Source: Ursus arctos
Taxonomy: Eukaryota > Chordata > Mammalia > Carnivora > Ursidae
Length of the DNA stretch: 64,000 nucleotides
Reading direction: 5' to 3'
NCBI RefSeq assembly: GCF_023065955.2
Contig: NW_026622874.1
Coordinates: 25,477,772 to 25,541,771, forward strand
Below the pieces are notes generated by a model, which did not search any database, had not been told where the DNA came from, and saw nothing but the letters and a program-made list of their open reading frames with translations. The first letter of the stretch is position 1; each line of letters starts with the position of its first letter. Made by a program: the position numbers and the translations under genes. Of the stretch, positions 34,101 through 49,100 are shown in pieces.

Positions 34101-37100
34101 GCATAGTTAATAATATATATAGGATTGTACTATTATTTTTGTTTGATTGAATATCGGAATGTCATCTTAAACTCTAATTGGTAATTATTGGGACCCTGCA
34201 GTCCAGGAGATATTTATTAGGTGACAGGCTCACTTTAAGGCTTCTAGAATCTAGACCAGAGCAGCTCAAACTTCAGTATTCATAAGACTCACCCGGGGAC
34301 TTGTTAGCTGTACCTGAGTAGGTCTGGGTGGGGTCCAGGGACCTGCATTTTTTCCTTTTTTTTAAAAGATTTTATTTATTTATTTTGAGAGAGAGTGTAG
34401 GTGCAAGTGGGGGGCGGGAGCAGAGGGAGGGGGAAGGAGAGAATCTCAAGTGGCCTCCATGCTGAGCATGGAGCCCTTGGGGCCCAATCTCAGGACCCTG
34501 AGATCATGACCGGAGAAGAAACCAAGAGTCAGACACTCACCAACTGAGCCACCCAGGCGCCCAGGGGACCTGCACTTCCCCTCAGGTGACTGAGTTAAGC
34601 AAATCTCACATAATTAAGAAATATGGCTGATATCACTGAGTTTCCTTTGTTTTAAATATGCTAGTATCTATATCTTTATTTTTGTGGTGGATCCTTTCTT
34701 TTACTAAGTGTTTTTTTCTCAGTTTCTATGGGTGGGCTTTTAGTTTTTGTCTTTTGAGGTTTGTGAATGGATGAAATAGAGAATCCTAGAATTTCTGGGT
34801 CAGACCCTAGAGGAGCACCCCTCAGATGCGCTGCATACCCAGTGTCATTTCCAAGGGCTTACGTATCCTCTTGTTGAAGGCCCCCAACAGCAGGGAGCTT
34901 GCTCCATCTGGATGTGCCCTTTCTTTTTCTTTTTTTTTTTTTAAAGATTTTATTTATTCATTTGACAGAGAGAGGGACAGCCAGTGAGAGAGGGAACACA
35001 AGCAGGGGGAGTGAGAGAGGAAGAAGCAGGCTCCCAGAAGAGCATGGGGCTCGATGTGGGGCTCAATCCCAGAACCCTGGGATCACGCCCCGAGCCAAAG
35101 GCAGACGCTTAACGACTGAGCCACCCAGCGCCCCATGCATGCACCCTTTCTTATCTGGGGCAGCACGGGTACTTTGGGAAAGGTTATTGTAAAAGGATCT
35201 CTTTACTTTTGCTCTGCTTGATTAACATTTTTTTTCTACAGAAAAACCAAAGTAAGCTTCTAAAACAGGAACCAGAATACTCCATGGCCCTGCTTCAAGT
35301 ACCTTAAGGCCTTCCCATTGCCTTTGCACAGGGGCCTGCCGTCTCTGTAAGAACAGTTTTACATTCTTTAAAGGATAATTAGAAAACACACACACAACAA
35401 AGACTGTATGACAAGGACCGAATACTTAATATCTACTCCTTATCAAACAAAGTTTGCCAACCTGTGCCTCAGGACGAAATCAAAGCAGCCTGAAGACCCT
35501 GTGTGTTTGGCCAACCTTCTCTTCTTTCCCCTGCCCCTGAACACGTACTTGGCTCCTTCAGCCTCCCTGGCCTGCCTTTGCCAGAGCTAAAGGCCCTGAG
35601 CTTTTTCCCGCCTCCAGGCTTTTGTACTTGCTGTTCCCTTTGCCTGGAATCCTCAGCTTTCAGCTCTTTCTGTGGTTGGCTCATCTTGTGCTTCAGATCT
35701 CGATTCCAGTGTTACCCCATCCTTCTAATGTCCATCCCTCACTCAGTTCCAGCCCTGGTTATTCCCTTCCTTCCCAGCACAGTCATCACCCTGTTGACGT
35801 GTCTGTGGGATTACTGTGTGCCCCTTCTCCACCATGGTACGTGCTCCACGTGGGCAGGGGCCTTGCCTGTATTGCTCACTGCTCTATGTGAGCATGAATT
35901 AGGCTTCAGCAAGCATTTGCCGAATGTAAAGATGTGCTTGGAAAGTCGAAGCAAGGTGGTGGTTATTCAGATTCACCACAGTAGGGATTACAAAAACTGT
36001 GGCACTGTCCAGTCTGCTATTGACCTGTCATAGGTCTTGGAAGAAGTTTCTTTTTTTTTTTTTAAAGATTTTATTTATTTATTTAACAGAGAGAGACAGC
36101 CAGTGAGAGAGGGAACACAAGCAGGGGAAGTGGGAGAGGGGAGAGGAAGAAGCAGGCTCCCAGCGGGAGAGCCTGATGTGGGGCTCGATCCCAGAACTCC
36201 AGGATCACGCCCTGAGCCGAAGGCAGACGCTTAATGACTGAGCCACTCAGGCGCCCCTTGGAAGAAGTTTCTAAGAGCCTAATACCTCAACATTTGCATC
36301 TATAAAGTAGCCTACTTGCCAACAGAAAATTATAAGTATTTTTTTTAAGAAAATTTGTATTACAGTAATCGTGTATTCAGTTCAAATCATTTTAAAGTAT
36401 ATTGGGTTGTAGTTAAATATAAGGAAAAGGCTTATATTTAATAAAGTGTTTTACTTCAGATTAAGTAATGGATCCATTCATTTTTCTTTCTATACAAAAT
36501 TATTTTTGGTACCGCTCTGGAAATTCACTCTTGTGTTAGAAATAGTCTATACTGGGGGCACCTGGCTGGCTCAGTCAGTAGAGCATGTGCCTTTGGTCTT
36601 AAAGGTTGTAAGTTCAAGCCCCACCTTGGGTGTAGAGATTATGGGAAGGAGGGAGGGAGGAAGGAAGGGGAGTCCATACTACACATGAATTCAACTCAGA
36701 AATTAAATAAGTAAGAATACTAGAAAGTGTTCTCTGATGTTTAATGGTAAATGTACTTGATCCCAAAGTGTGTGGTGTTTCACGTGTAGTGTGTTTGAAG
36801 ATGCTAGCTCTTGACAGACTTCTGTGTTTGTGCCCCAGGATTGCCGTTTAGTGACTGTGTGACATTAAGAAAGTATCTTAGCCTTTTTAGATCTCAGTCT
36901 TCTTACCTGTAAAATGGAAATAACAGCAGCTTCACAGGGTCGTTGTGAAAATTCAGTGATAAAGTGTGTAAGTGCACAACGGTGTTGCAGCCTGTGGTAG
37001 GTACCCAGGACATTAGTTCCCTTCCTCTTTCTTCCTGTTTGAATTTAGTGTCCAGGTTACTCTCTTTTAAGGGAATATGAGTCTCTCTATTTTATTTCCT

Positions 37101-40100
37101 TTATTTTTGAGACTTAGACGCTAAAGAATGCTGTCTTTTCGTTTTAAAAAAATCCATAATTATGTGTATTTTGTTAGCCTGTAAAATGTTAACCATGATT
37201 TTATTTTCGTTTGTTTTCTGGTCTTCTACTTGTCTCGTTTAGGACATGAAGGATCAGATGTCAGCTTCATCTGTGCAGGCATTAGCTGAGCGAAAAAACA
37301 GACAGGTGAGTAAATAGCTGAACACACAGTATCAATCAAAATAAATAGTGTGGTTAGATATTTGGAATTAAAAAATGCTGATGTCTGTGTGTTGTGTGTT
37401 CACGCAGAAGACCTGTACGTGCTGAGCCTGGAGCGAGGCTGGCAGGTGTTGTGAAAGTCTGGTCAGCTTGCCCCAGTGCCATCCTCCCCGTCCCTCCCTC
37501 CCTCACACCCTCTGCTTCTCTCGTCTGGGCCCCCATCGCACCCTCTGCTTATCCCCGCAGGCCTTACACAGCCGTTCACTCTGCACATGCTGCCCCCATT
37601 CCGTGTGCCGGGCTCTGGGAGGTGCCGTAATTGCTTTGTCTCCTGTCTTTCTCTGCTGAACCCCAAGCTCCTTGAAAGTGAGGAGCAATTTTGTCATAGG
37701 CTGTTTTTAACTCGCTAGCTGCTATTCCATTACCCATAGAACTTAATAGACATCTAACGAGTGAAATTTTATGTAGACGTTGGAAGAACTTTAAATGTGT
37801 GTTAAATTAAATCTTTCATTGTTTTAAGTATTTTTTTGAGATGAAGTCCAGTTTTTATTAGTTATTACAGGTAAATTATGAAACCTGATTTCAGAAACCC
37901 AAGCACAGATAATGACATATCAAAGATAAAGCTAAAAGAGACCAGTCCTTGAATTTAAGTACCTTTTTTAAAATTTTTTATTTTTTAAAAAGATTTATTT
38001 GAGAGAGAGAGAGAGTGAGCATGAGCAGGGAGGAGGGGCAGAGGGAGAAGCAGGCTGCCTGCTGAGCAGGGAGCCTGATGGCGGGGCTCAATCCCAGGAC
38101 CCTGAGATCATGACCTGAGCCGAAGGCAGCAGCTTAACCGACTGAGCCACGCAGCTGCCCTGTATCTTTCTTCTTCTTCTTTTTAAACATTTATTTATTT
38201 ATTTGAGAGAGAGAGAGCGCGTGCATGCACTTGCAAGTAGGGGGAAGGGTAGAGGGAGAGAATCTCAAGCAGACTCCCTGCTGAGCATGGAGCCGGTCGC
38301 AGGGCTCCTTCTCACGACCCTGAGATCATGACCTGAGCCAAAACCAAGAGTCAGACACTCAACTGACTGAGCTACCCAGGTGCCCCTTAAGTGTGGCTTT
38401 TTAAAATTAGACAGTTTGGATAGAAGTTCCCCTCTGATAAAATCCTTTTAAAAAATATACAACAGTCACCTAAAATTTAGATTTAACTTCAGTTCTATTC
38501 AGACTCCATTAAATTACTGAGAGTCCACTAAGTAGACTCTTAAGAAACAGCTCATCATTATTAACTAGGAATCGGTTCATCCTTACTTTAGACCTGCAGG
38601 TGTTTGTTGACCCATTACATTTGAAAATAGTATTATTAGAGTTCAAAGAAAGGGAGGGGCTCTCCAGATATCACCTAACTTAATTTTCCTGTTTCTTTTC
38701 CCTGCATTTCATTCTTCATGTCACTGTTGTAGTTTTTCTTCCTGTCTCCCTCCCTTCCTCTTAACAGTGCAGCGAGGAAAAGCCAGGAGCTAACCCGGCC
38801 CATCTGGCACTCACTCTCGAAAGAAGCTAGGACATGGCCGAGGCTGGCAGTTTGAGAGTTCCCTTTTTGTCTCCACTGGAGCTTACAGAAGTTGAGGGAT
38901 GGTACCTGAAGCGATTTACACCGAACTTGAATTGTTTTATTCTCTAGATAGTGAAAGTTGAACTACCGTGAATAAAATGTGTTCTTACACATTGCCTTTC
39001 CAAGTGTGGCTTGGGATTTTGTTTTTGGCGTGGAGTGAAATGTCATAGAGTCCCAAATTCTCGGGGAATGGCAGGACCAGTTTTCTCTCACACACGAGCA
39101 GGCCGAGTCTGCCTCACGGCTTCATGCCAGGACCAGGTGCTGTGCCACGGCCTGCTCAGCCAGGACTCCCGCTCTGGCACCTGTGCTCAGGCTGGCCTTT
39201 AGCGCTCTGGGCCCTCTCCATCTTCGTTCCTGGAAGTCAGACTGATGACATCTAATCTGCTTCACAGTATAGACAACTCTTAACAGCGTGACGTGTGTCC
39301 ACCTAAGTGCAGACCACGAATAGACTAGAAAAAATAGTCCCTACTGTGACCCCAGGAGTGCACAAGGCTGGTGGAGCCCCCAGTTCTCTGTCAGTAGCCT
39401 AATGATGCACTATATATAGACTTTTTCTGACCTTGAAAAAATTGTCACTAGGCCTCCAGTGTCCTCTGTAGAGATTCTTAGAGTCTTTGCCTCAGAATGA
39501 GCAGGATCTTTTAAACTTGACAGCCCTAAGATCAGGTTGGGCAGAGCCATCTACAAAAGCCTTGGGTCTGCTTTATGCCAGAGACAGTCCCCATCCAGCT
39601 TCTTGGCTGGACCGAGGCCCTGGGCTGCCGGCAGCTCTCCTGACTCCCTCTGAGCTTGGGCTCTGCGTCCCGAGCTTCCCTGAGCCCCATCCCTGAAGAG
39701 TTGCCGTTTGACTGAAGTCGCCTTTGAACATCAGGCCAGGAGGTCCACGTCCGTATTGAGGGGCTGTTGAAAGGCTTTTCAGACAGAAAATCAAGTAACC
39801 AGTTAGGCTTTTAACAGTTCCAGGGAGATCAGAAGTACCCGGTAAGAAGATCTGGCAACTCCACAAGGAAAAAGAATCTTAGCAGCATCTGGTTCTTTGT
39901 GCAGGGCTCGTGCGAGCGGTAACTTTGACCAACTAGTTAGACAAGCTTGTGGGGCTCCCGGTCAGAGCCCAATACCGAGAATGAGCTCTCACATTCCTGG
40001 CCGGCCTCTTCATGTAAGGGAGACTTATCCTTTTTCCAGACTTATCCTGTTCTGGCTGCGAACTTCCTTGAATTCATATTGAGAAAGCTGACCCTGGGGA

Positions 40101-43100
40101 AGAGTTCTGGCTTCGGGACCAGCACTTGCCTGGGTTATCAGGGTCGAGCGCTCATTTGTGACCATGCCTGCCTCCGAAGCAACCCCCGGTTCCTATTTGG
40201 GAAGCCTGTAGCCTTTCAGTTCAACCCAAGAGTACTGGGATTGATTCATGGGTTCAGTTGAACACACATTGGTGGTTCTGGTGTCTTCTGTACGTGAGGG
40301 GCTGTGACTGGGCTTGTTGTCGTTCCAGGGAGCTCTCCCAGCCTCCTTCCGAAGAAACCCAGAAACCTTCCTGGCTCATGCTTGAATAAAAAGGACCCTA
40401 GACCTGTGGAATCAGATTAGAACCTGTGGGTCTCTGATGAACTTCCAAGGGTGCTGGGGAGAGCTGGCCTGAAGAGACCAAGTGCTTTTAGATTGTAAAG
40501 CCGTGTATAGATGGCTGTTTGTTGATTTAAAGTTGACCTTTATTTGTGTTTTAATGGGACAAAGCCCATTTCTGAGCCCCATTGGGAGAGCTTGGAGGCA
40601 GCGGGTGCCCTTCCTGGCATTCCTGAAATTGTGCCACGCAGGCACCAACCTACACCACTGCACAAAAGGCTGACCCGGTGGAAAATGCACTGTGAGCAAT
40701 ACGTGAACTCTTTATGTCACTGTGGTGGAGCGTTTGTTCAGAAAGTAACAGCTTGTTTCCCCTGACCCGGCTGCCCCCTGCCCCGCTCCTGCAGGCCCTC
40801 CTAGGGGACAGTGGCGGCCAGAACTGGAGCTCGGGAACGACAGACAAGTACGGGCGCCTGGACCGCGAGCTCCAGTTAGCCAACTCCCATTTCATCGAGG
40901 AGCAGCAAGCACAGCAGCAGGTACCCGAGAGGCCAAGGTGGGAGCGGGGCACTTCCCTCGTTCCTCTGCCGGCCATGGGGCTTTGTGACTGGTGACAGCC
41001 AGCGGGACCAGAGCTCGCCTGCGGCCGCCTGTGTCTACATGGGCAACGATTGTGTAGATGAAGGGTTTGTAAAACCTCCTTCAGAGCACGACGTTTTCAA
41101 GAGAACCAAGCTTGATTAGCTCTCTTAGGAAAAGCAGGCCAGACATCCAAATGGACAGACAAGGCCATTGATTTTAAAAAAACAAAACAAAAAAATACCC
41201 CAACAACCTCTTCCCCCGCCTCCACTTGTATGCTCAGTTTTTTGTTCATCTCAACAAAGGCACTTTCAGAAAAACTGAGTCCTTGTTTTTTTGTTGCAAA
41301 TTATTGTTGGTTCCCTTATACGTAAAAATGATTACTTTGGTGGAGGTTGTAGGGTAGAAGGAAAGTGAGGTCGATTATGTTTATAATCGTGGCATTTGAT
41401 ACATGCTGTATTTTAGAAAGGAAGCTAATAATAATGCATCTGGGGATTTGAGGATTATCCATTGAAACTACTGGTTCTTAAATATTATGTTTTATACATG
41501 TAGGGTTTGTGTGTTCTTTTTCCATTAGCATGTCTGTTTAACCAATTGTCCATTTAAATTGCAATTAATCAGGTAAACTTTTTTTTAAAATAAAAAACGA
41601 GAAGGCTACACCACAATTAAAAGTAATGATTTATCACTAAGTAGTTGTCCTTGAGGCAGTTTACTGCCACGGGGCCTCCTCTAGTTTGTCCTTGAGGAGG
41701 AAGGAAAGGACTCTATACGCAGTTTTGCCACATTCACAGATTTGCTGGCCTCTCTCGTAGTCAGGCCGAGGCAGTCTGTTGTGGATTGAGACCTTGACCC
41801 TGGCGGTGGGCTTCCTCTTCCCCAACATCCCGTGTCTCAGTGGTCACTGCACAGGTGCGTTTGCCCCTGCCTTGTTCCCTTGTTGGACTTGAGCCAATCG
41901 GAGAAAATCGCTCTTGGTGGTTTCCGGGCCTGCTGACTGTTCACAAGTTGGATCAGCAGGAAGTATCAGTAGCTTGACAGCCCAGCCTTTTGAGCAGCGT
42001 GTTCTCAGAGGCAATGGTCTGGTCCTTCGATTTCTGGGCTTTGCTTCTGAATGAGAATTGTCCCAAGTTGGCAAAGAAGCTAGCAGCTGCTAGAGTACTG
42101 GGCTTGGAACCAGGTAAGATGGATTTTAATTGCTTATTTCCCATTTCTCTGGCACCAGTTGATCGTGGAACAGCAGGATGAGCAGTTGGAGCTGGTCTCT
42201 GGCAGCATCGGGGTGCTGAAGAACATGTCCCAGCGCATCGGAGGGGAGCTGGAGGAACAGGCCGTGTGAGTACTGACACGCCCCTCGCGCTGCAGTGAAA
42301 TTGAGGGGCAAAGCCATCTCACGAGACCCCTAAAAAGCCTGACAGTTCTATGGCTAGTAAACCCAAAAGCTGTTTTACTTCTATCGCTGCATCTTTATTC
42401 TGTCTTACAGACTAGCCTCCCCTAAAGAAGCACATTTAGCAGATAAAATTTTCAACAGGGTTTGGGCAAAGTTATTAGCATGATTACTTTCACACCCTGC
42501 AAAAACAGATACAGATTCCTCTGAGCGGATTCTCAGAGTGTTGTGACGAATGGGCACGTGAGACAGGGCTGTGGAACCTCCCTGGAGATTTGGGTCCCGA
42601 AGAGGATAGGACATGAGCTGACTTCCCTCTGTCATCCCAGGACTCTTCTGCTCCATCGAACAGAACTTCTTGCTCTGCATCTTGAACTTTAACATAATGG
42701 AAAAAAGTTCATAAATTAACTTCAATTAATACAAAAAATCTTCCCTCTCAAAAAGTAAAAACAAAGCAAACGAAAACATAACTGGGTTTATTTGGTTTTC
42801 CTTCAGCACAGTCTCCTTTTGTGCTCAGAAGTCGGACACCAAAAGTATCATTCTTAAATGCTTTCATTTTACAAATTTCTTTCTGAAAAAATAAGACCAT
42901 CCACTAGGATATTTCAGAACCTCTCCTATCTCAGTCTTGAGTTCAGCCTTATACATTCATTCTTCAGAAATTCAAACTCGGTATCTGTTCTGCTGGGAGG
43001 TCCCTGGTTTCCATAGAGGAGCAAACAAAACAGACTGTGTCTCTACCATCAGAGAGTTCACCAGTTACTACATAGAACAGGCGTTCTACAAATAGTGCAA

Positions 43101-46100
43101 GTCAGTAAGAGGTGCAGAGAAGTAAGGGGGCAGAGTGTGGGTCCTTGAGAGCCCTCACTCAGCTCAAGCTGCAGACCTGACTTAGCCCAGGTCCCTGAGA
43201 AGATGTGTGGAACTGGAACCTGAAGGATGAGTGGAAGGTGGCCCGGGGAAGGGGTGACGGTGAGGGGAGGGTTGACCAGGAGTTAGAGTGAGAGAGTGCA
43301 TGGGACAGAAAGGTCTGGTGTATGTAGAGGAGGGTTGCAGAAGTCAAGACTGCGAGGCCGAGAACAGAGCAGGGAGGCCTTTGAAGCCCCTTCAAGGGGT
43401 TAGGACTTTCTCTCTGAGGGTGATAGGAAACCATGAAGGTTGTGTTGGGAGTAATGCCATGGACAGGTTTACTTTTGGGGCAGACCTATCTAGCTGTGGT
43501 TTAGATGACAAACAACAGTGGAGCAAGACTGGAGGCAGGGAGACCGGGGGGGAAGCTGGAAGAATGGGAATCTAGGCGTGCATGTTGAATTTCTGTCTAA
43601 AATGCATTCTTCCCTTAAAATTTCAGTTTGCGGATGGAAAAGGACTAATTGCCTGGACTCCCTGGGGTTTGGTAGGTGATAGAGAAGCCTTCAGTTACAG
43701 ATGGCTACTTGCACACACCGAACACACCCTTTTTCTCGCTCCTTCGCTAGAGCCCTAGGCTTCTTCCTTAGAGCCCACTAGGGCACTAGCAGAGGGATCT
43801 TTTTTAAAAACTGGCATAAGACCTATGGGGACATAGAACATGAAATAAGAAGCAGTAACCATAACATTTTGGGTCCTGGAAAGTAGGAAAATGAATGGTT
43901 ACTGGCTCAACAGACCGGAGAAAGCTGAATCCTCCACCAGCTGGGGGGGGGGGGGGGGCGCCAAGGAGCAAGCACATTTCCCGCCCTGGGCCACCGGCAG
44001 GGGGAGAGCATTCACTCGCCATAGTGTGAGTCCCGAAGGGCGCTCATCAGGTTGCGACATAATCAAACTGCAAGGAAGGGGGAAGAGAAGTGGGATGGAT
44101 GCAGAGATGGGGAAGGAGGTGGGAGCAGGGCTAAATCCTAGCTTTTTTAGAATAGAGCCAGTAGGACAGGATTTCTGGTGTGAGCGTGTTCGTTGAACAC
44201 ATAGAGAAGGCACCCAGGGAATAGTGGGAGGGGTTGGCAGCAATTGTCCCAGGGGACGGGAAACAGCCGTGGTTTGTTTTATAAAAAGCCTGAACACGCT
44301 GTTTAGCTCTTTAAACTGTGTCTCACTGTGGTAAAAATAATAAACTAAAAAGAAAGCACCTGGGTCTTGGACTTTGACCTGTGTTATCCAGCACTGGTGA
44401 CCACTGGCAGCTGTGGCCAGTGAATACATAAAATGTGGTCAGTCTGAATAGAGATGTGCCCTGAGTATAAATGCACACCAGATTTTGAAGACTTCCTATG
44501 AAAAAAAAATGTAAAGTAGCTGTGAGTGATTTTTTTAATATTAATTACATGTTGGAATGATAATATTTGGGATATATTAGGCCAAATAAAACAGATTATT
44601 AAAATTTCATCTTTTTGTTTTAAATGTGGCTACTAGCAAATATTAAATAGCATATCGAACTCACAGTCTGCTTCTTTTGGACAGCACGAGTTAGCTAGAG
44701 CTGGGCTAGAAACCTAGTTTTGTGGGTGTCCTTGAGCTGGAGGTTGGGTGACTGGCCTTTTTGTCCTCGGTAGGAAAAGTCATGCCCAGCATACAAAGGT
44801 GCCTCTTGTTTTTCAGTATTTGGCCCTGTCTGGGTAGGTCTGCAGCTGCAGGCCAAGATGCTACCAGGATCTTAGATGAGCTAATAATGTGTTAATTTGA
44901 AATTTCAGGTATGGGACAAAGATCTGTTTATTTAGTTGTCAACATGGAGTTTATTGAATAATCGACTTAATGAGGAGTTGGTTGCCCCGAGTCCTGCAGG
45001 CGGTCAGGTGCCTCGTGTGGGCACAGACCCAGCCCAGTCGTTTCTAGCTTCCGTTGATGCTGTCAGTGTAATAAAGCCTTTTTAATAAGACCTCTGGTAC
45101 TAATTGGTATGTTAGGTTCCATACTCGGGATAATCATATGTTAACCCCAAGTTGAAAAGTCTGGAATGTTGAGTCATTTATGAAATGAACACCGCTGGAA
45201 TAAGAGTATTTCGGTGTTTTCCAGCTGCAGCTTGGACAGCACATAGTATTCGATTCCTAGAGCGGCTTCTCTTAGCAGGCAGACACAGACCTCTCTGTGG
45301 GTATAGACGAGCGTGCACGGTCAGGAGTGTCAGTCCCAGGGCCTCCCAGCTCTATGACAAAGCACAGAGCACATTAAAGGAGATTATTATATGATTAAAG
45401 TGTAACTCCTATTGCCATAAAGCGCTTTGTGTTATGACCTGGTGCCCACAAGACCCCAGCAGGGGAGCTACCCCATTTTACAGACGTGGACACAGTGCCA
45501 AAGTGGGGTGCTTTGTCAAGGTCACAAGGTAAGCAAGTGGCAGAGCCTGGTTGTCGGGCTTCACTTGTCTTCCTTCTCGTATGCTGCACTGCCCCTGACT
45601 TGTGTTCTTATATAGTCAGGTCCATGCTTGCCTGGTATACGATTCTAAAGTCTAGAAAGCGCTAAAAAATCTTTAATATTTATTTTTTTTAAAAGATTTT
45701 ATTTACTTATTTGACAGGGAGACTGCCTGCGAGAGAGGGAACACAGGCGGGGGGAGTGGGAGAGGAAGAAGCAGGCTCCCAGCAGTGGAGCTTGATGCGG
45801 GGCTCGATCCCAGAACGCCGGGATCACGCCCTGAACCGAAGGCAGACACTTAATGACTGAGCCACCCAGACGCCCCGCGCTAAAAAATCTTAAAAAAAAA
45901 AAGTTTTCAGCAAGCTCCTACTACAAAAAACCTGACCTGAACTGACTGCAACCATAATTCCTCATAGTTTTCTCTGCAGAAATATTACCATGTTTGATTA
46001 TGACGCTGCCCCAGACCTGCTTGAGGGTGTTGACTAATATACAGCACATGTAACCTAGTACTTTTTAAAATTCCCTAAAATTCTGAAATCAAAAACATAT

Positions 46101-49100
46101 CTTGTGCTAAGGATTTTGGATAATAGATTGGGGACTTGAATCCCAAAGTAACCTGTTTTGGGTTTGCTAAAACTGAGCTGTAGATCATGTTATCATTCCA
46201 TGGCCAATGCATTGCCAAGACTTTGTGCTGACCAGCTACCCTTCTGTGTCTGCTTCTCTTTCTAGTATGTTGGATGATTTTTCTCATGAGCTGGAGAGCA
46301 CTCAGTCTCGGCTGGACAATGTGATGAAGAAACTTGCAAAAGTATCTCACATGACCAGTGGTATGTATGGTATTTAAAGCTTAAGAATTCCTACTTAATT
46401 CTAGAAACACAGTCTACGGGGTTCTGATAGGTGTGTGCCTTCCAATCTGTCCTGTGGCGCATTTTGGGTTCTGCTTTCTGGTCAGAGAAGGGAGACTGGT
46501 AACACGGGCCTGTCTGCCGCTTGTGGCCTGCACTGGAGAAGTGGTCTTTGTGTTCCCACGCTGCACAAGGCTGCTGGTGTGGGTGGCTTTTCTCCTGGCG
46601 GATCAACTCTCTTTGCAGTTAGAAAATCCTTTCTTATTTAATTTTAGTTTTTCTATTTCCTTGCCGAAGTAGGGAACTTATTATAAAACAGTGATTAAGA
46701 AGCCAGTTACTGTTTCTCCTGGACTATCTTTTATTGAGAAACTCCTACCGTTTCAGAATAAGATGGCCTTACAGATCTAATTTAAATTGTTCTCATTGAA
46801 ATCTGCAGTGAAATACTCCAGAAGCTTTGCACCAAGATGGGGATGAAGAAGTAACAGGTTTCAGATCAGCCACTGTGTAGGAAGATACGTTCCAGTGACT
46901 CTGTTTTTTTTTTTTATTGCAACAACCCACCTCCCCTAGTACATTAGAAATAATGTGTTTTATTTTATTTTTAAGATTTTATTTATTTATTTGAGAGAGA
47001 GAGCGCAAGTGAGCGAGAGAGCACAAGCAGGGGGGAGAGGCACCGGGAGAAGCAGACTCCCTGCTGAGCAGGGAACCCAATGCAGGGCTGGATCCCAGGA
47101 CCCTGGGATCATGACCTGAGCCGAAGGCAGACGCTTAACTAACTGAGCCACCCAGGCGCCCCAGAAATAATATATTTTAAATCAAAGAAAATCCAGTATC
47201 TCCTTTTTCCTTTAGTTGTTGGGGGTGACTTGGTGAAGGGAGGACCTGAGCTGCTCCTTGAGGTGATGTAGGTATTCTTGAACCAGAGCACCCAGCTTCC
47301 CCTGGAACCTCCCCTATTTCTTGACACAGGTCGTTCTTTGGGTTTCCTCCCATCAGGTCTGTGTTACGGGATCTAATAGTTCAGCCTTTTGAGCTGAAAC
47401 TTAAATACAAATGTATATTTGGGTTCCAGCACTTCAACTCATAGTCAAGTTCTAGAACAGTTGTCTGGGGCTCAGCTTCTTACCTGTTAAAAAAAAAAAA
47501 AAAGGTTGATGCCTTCCTCTCAAGATCATTGTGAAGATTAAATGAAATAATAGTAATTAATGTACAAGTGTCTAACAGTGTCTCCCATATATTAGTATTT
47601 AGTAATATGTGTTTTAAAAAAATAGTAAGGCAGAATATGGCCCTACGGGACAAAGGACCTGTTCAATCCTAAACAGAGGGAAGCTCACAGCCAGACTTCC
47701 TTCCTTCTCTCTCTCCGGGGACAAATACCTTTATGCTTCCAGCAAGTCATTGCCTGAAGCAGACACCAGCTTAGTTCTTCTCTCACACACTTCAGAGTAA
47801 GGTTTGCAAAGCCGCCTTCCGTATTCCTCTGTGGTCTCTCCTCTCCCACCTTCACCTCTCTACTTAAAAAAAAAAAAAAATTAATGAAGTATTATATAAC
47901 CAGCTGAAACACCAGGCCTCTCACTAGTGTATGTATTAGTCACAAAGTCAAGTAGCTACTTCAGCCCCAGTGTTGTTTGGGGAAGAGCAAAGAACAAAGA
48001 TGCACTGTGTCTTTGTTTCTCAGCATTCCGGGGATGAATAATTTAGAAAAGTACTTGCATTGTGATAAGCCGTTCAGTGTGTATAAATAGCACTGAGTCT
48101 TACTTATGCTTTATTCTACTTTATCCTGAAAGAAAAGTTTGGGGAGCAAAGTGGGGCCTTCAATTATGTTTGTCTAAGAAAAAGAGCCAGGAAACAGAGC
48201 ATTCAGCCTGAAAGGCCCTTCAGTTTGGACAGCTTGCCTGGGGTTTTCATTTTAATCTTTGCTCTCTCTCAAAAGAAAGCTCGCTCAGGGCCTCCCGCAC
48301 GATGGTGCTGGCTTCAGTCTGACAACGAGGCAGTTTGTATTTGTCTCTGTTCTCCTCCATAACTTTTGGGCAAGTTCACTACCTTTTAATCTGTTCTTAA
48401 AGTATATTAAGACACACTGAAGTTCGGTGAGGAGGTCACTGAGCGCGCACCGCACAGTTCTGGAGAGGAGGGCGCCTGCCCCCTCCCTGTGGCTGGCGGC
48501 TCCACGGAAGAGAGCAGCCAGGATGTCACACCTGCCTTTTCGAGTGACCCAAGGAAAGTGTGTTCTTCTGAGTGGGTATGGAGGTTTTCTTCCCCTCGTT
48601 TTCCAAAATTCTGTTGTTTATCTTTTCTCTCTGGGGAAGAAAAATATACTGGAAGGGGGGGAAAAAACCTGCCATTGGAATTCCCTTTGTTCCCATCTGA
48701 CTTTTTGAGGCAGGTCTTGACCTTGCTGAGCTGGTTAGGTTTTTCACTTGAGAGCACAGGAGCCTTTGTGGTCAGTACGCACCCTTCTGGGGAGAAGTCA
48801 GCTGGGGAGCAGCTCCCAGAGGTTACCTGGTTCGTGCTTCGAGCTTAGCACTGCCGAGGAAGATGGCTTTAAAAGGGCGTTCCTGGGTTGTGCTGGCTTG
48901 TGTGACCAACTTCTCGACGGAAACCCCCTGTCTAATGCCGTTGTGGAAGAGCCAGTGATCGGAGGTGGGAGGGGATTGGGTGGTGACTGATGGAAAGCCA
49001 AAAAGTGGAAAACTGGTTCAATATTGGGAATCTGGGCTTGAGAATGGCAGGGTGGAGGGAGGGGCAGGGATCTGTATGAGGCTGGGGGGGTGGTTACAGA

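Larger units (their letters stand above)
30171..37242 (+). other. STX6: STX6 intron 3 (7.1 kb)
   Basis: A standard GT-AG intron with a TTTAG acceptor. It contains a (GT)n repeat, five antisense and one sense SINEC copies, and MIR, L2, L1 and MER5A-like fragments. I see no gene in it. Confidence 0.9.
37306..40794 (+). other. STX6: STX6 intron 4 (3.5 kb)
   Basis: GTGAGT donor and CTGCAG acceptor. Two antisense SINEC copies lie head to tail at 37970-38386. The rest (37400-37720, 38400-40790) looks like unique or L2-like sequence without a recognisable gene. Confidence 0.9.
42266..46265 (+). other. STX6: STX6 intron 6 (4.0 kb)
   Basis: GTGAGT donor and TTCTAG acceptor. It contains a G16 run (43943-43958), a degenerate old DNA-repeat-like stretch at about 44390-44690, a MIR fragment at about 45450-45560 and one antisense SINEC. 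Confidence 0.9.

Noticed and set aside
35503..36033. 176-codon + strand open frame in intron 3
   Set aside because: It coincides with an L2 3' end and has no independent support.
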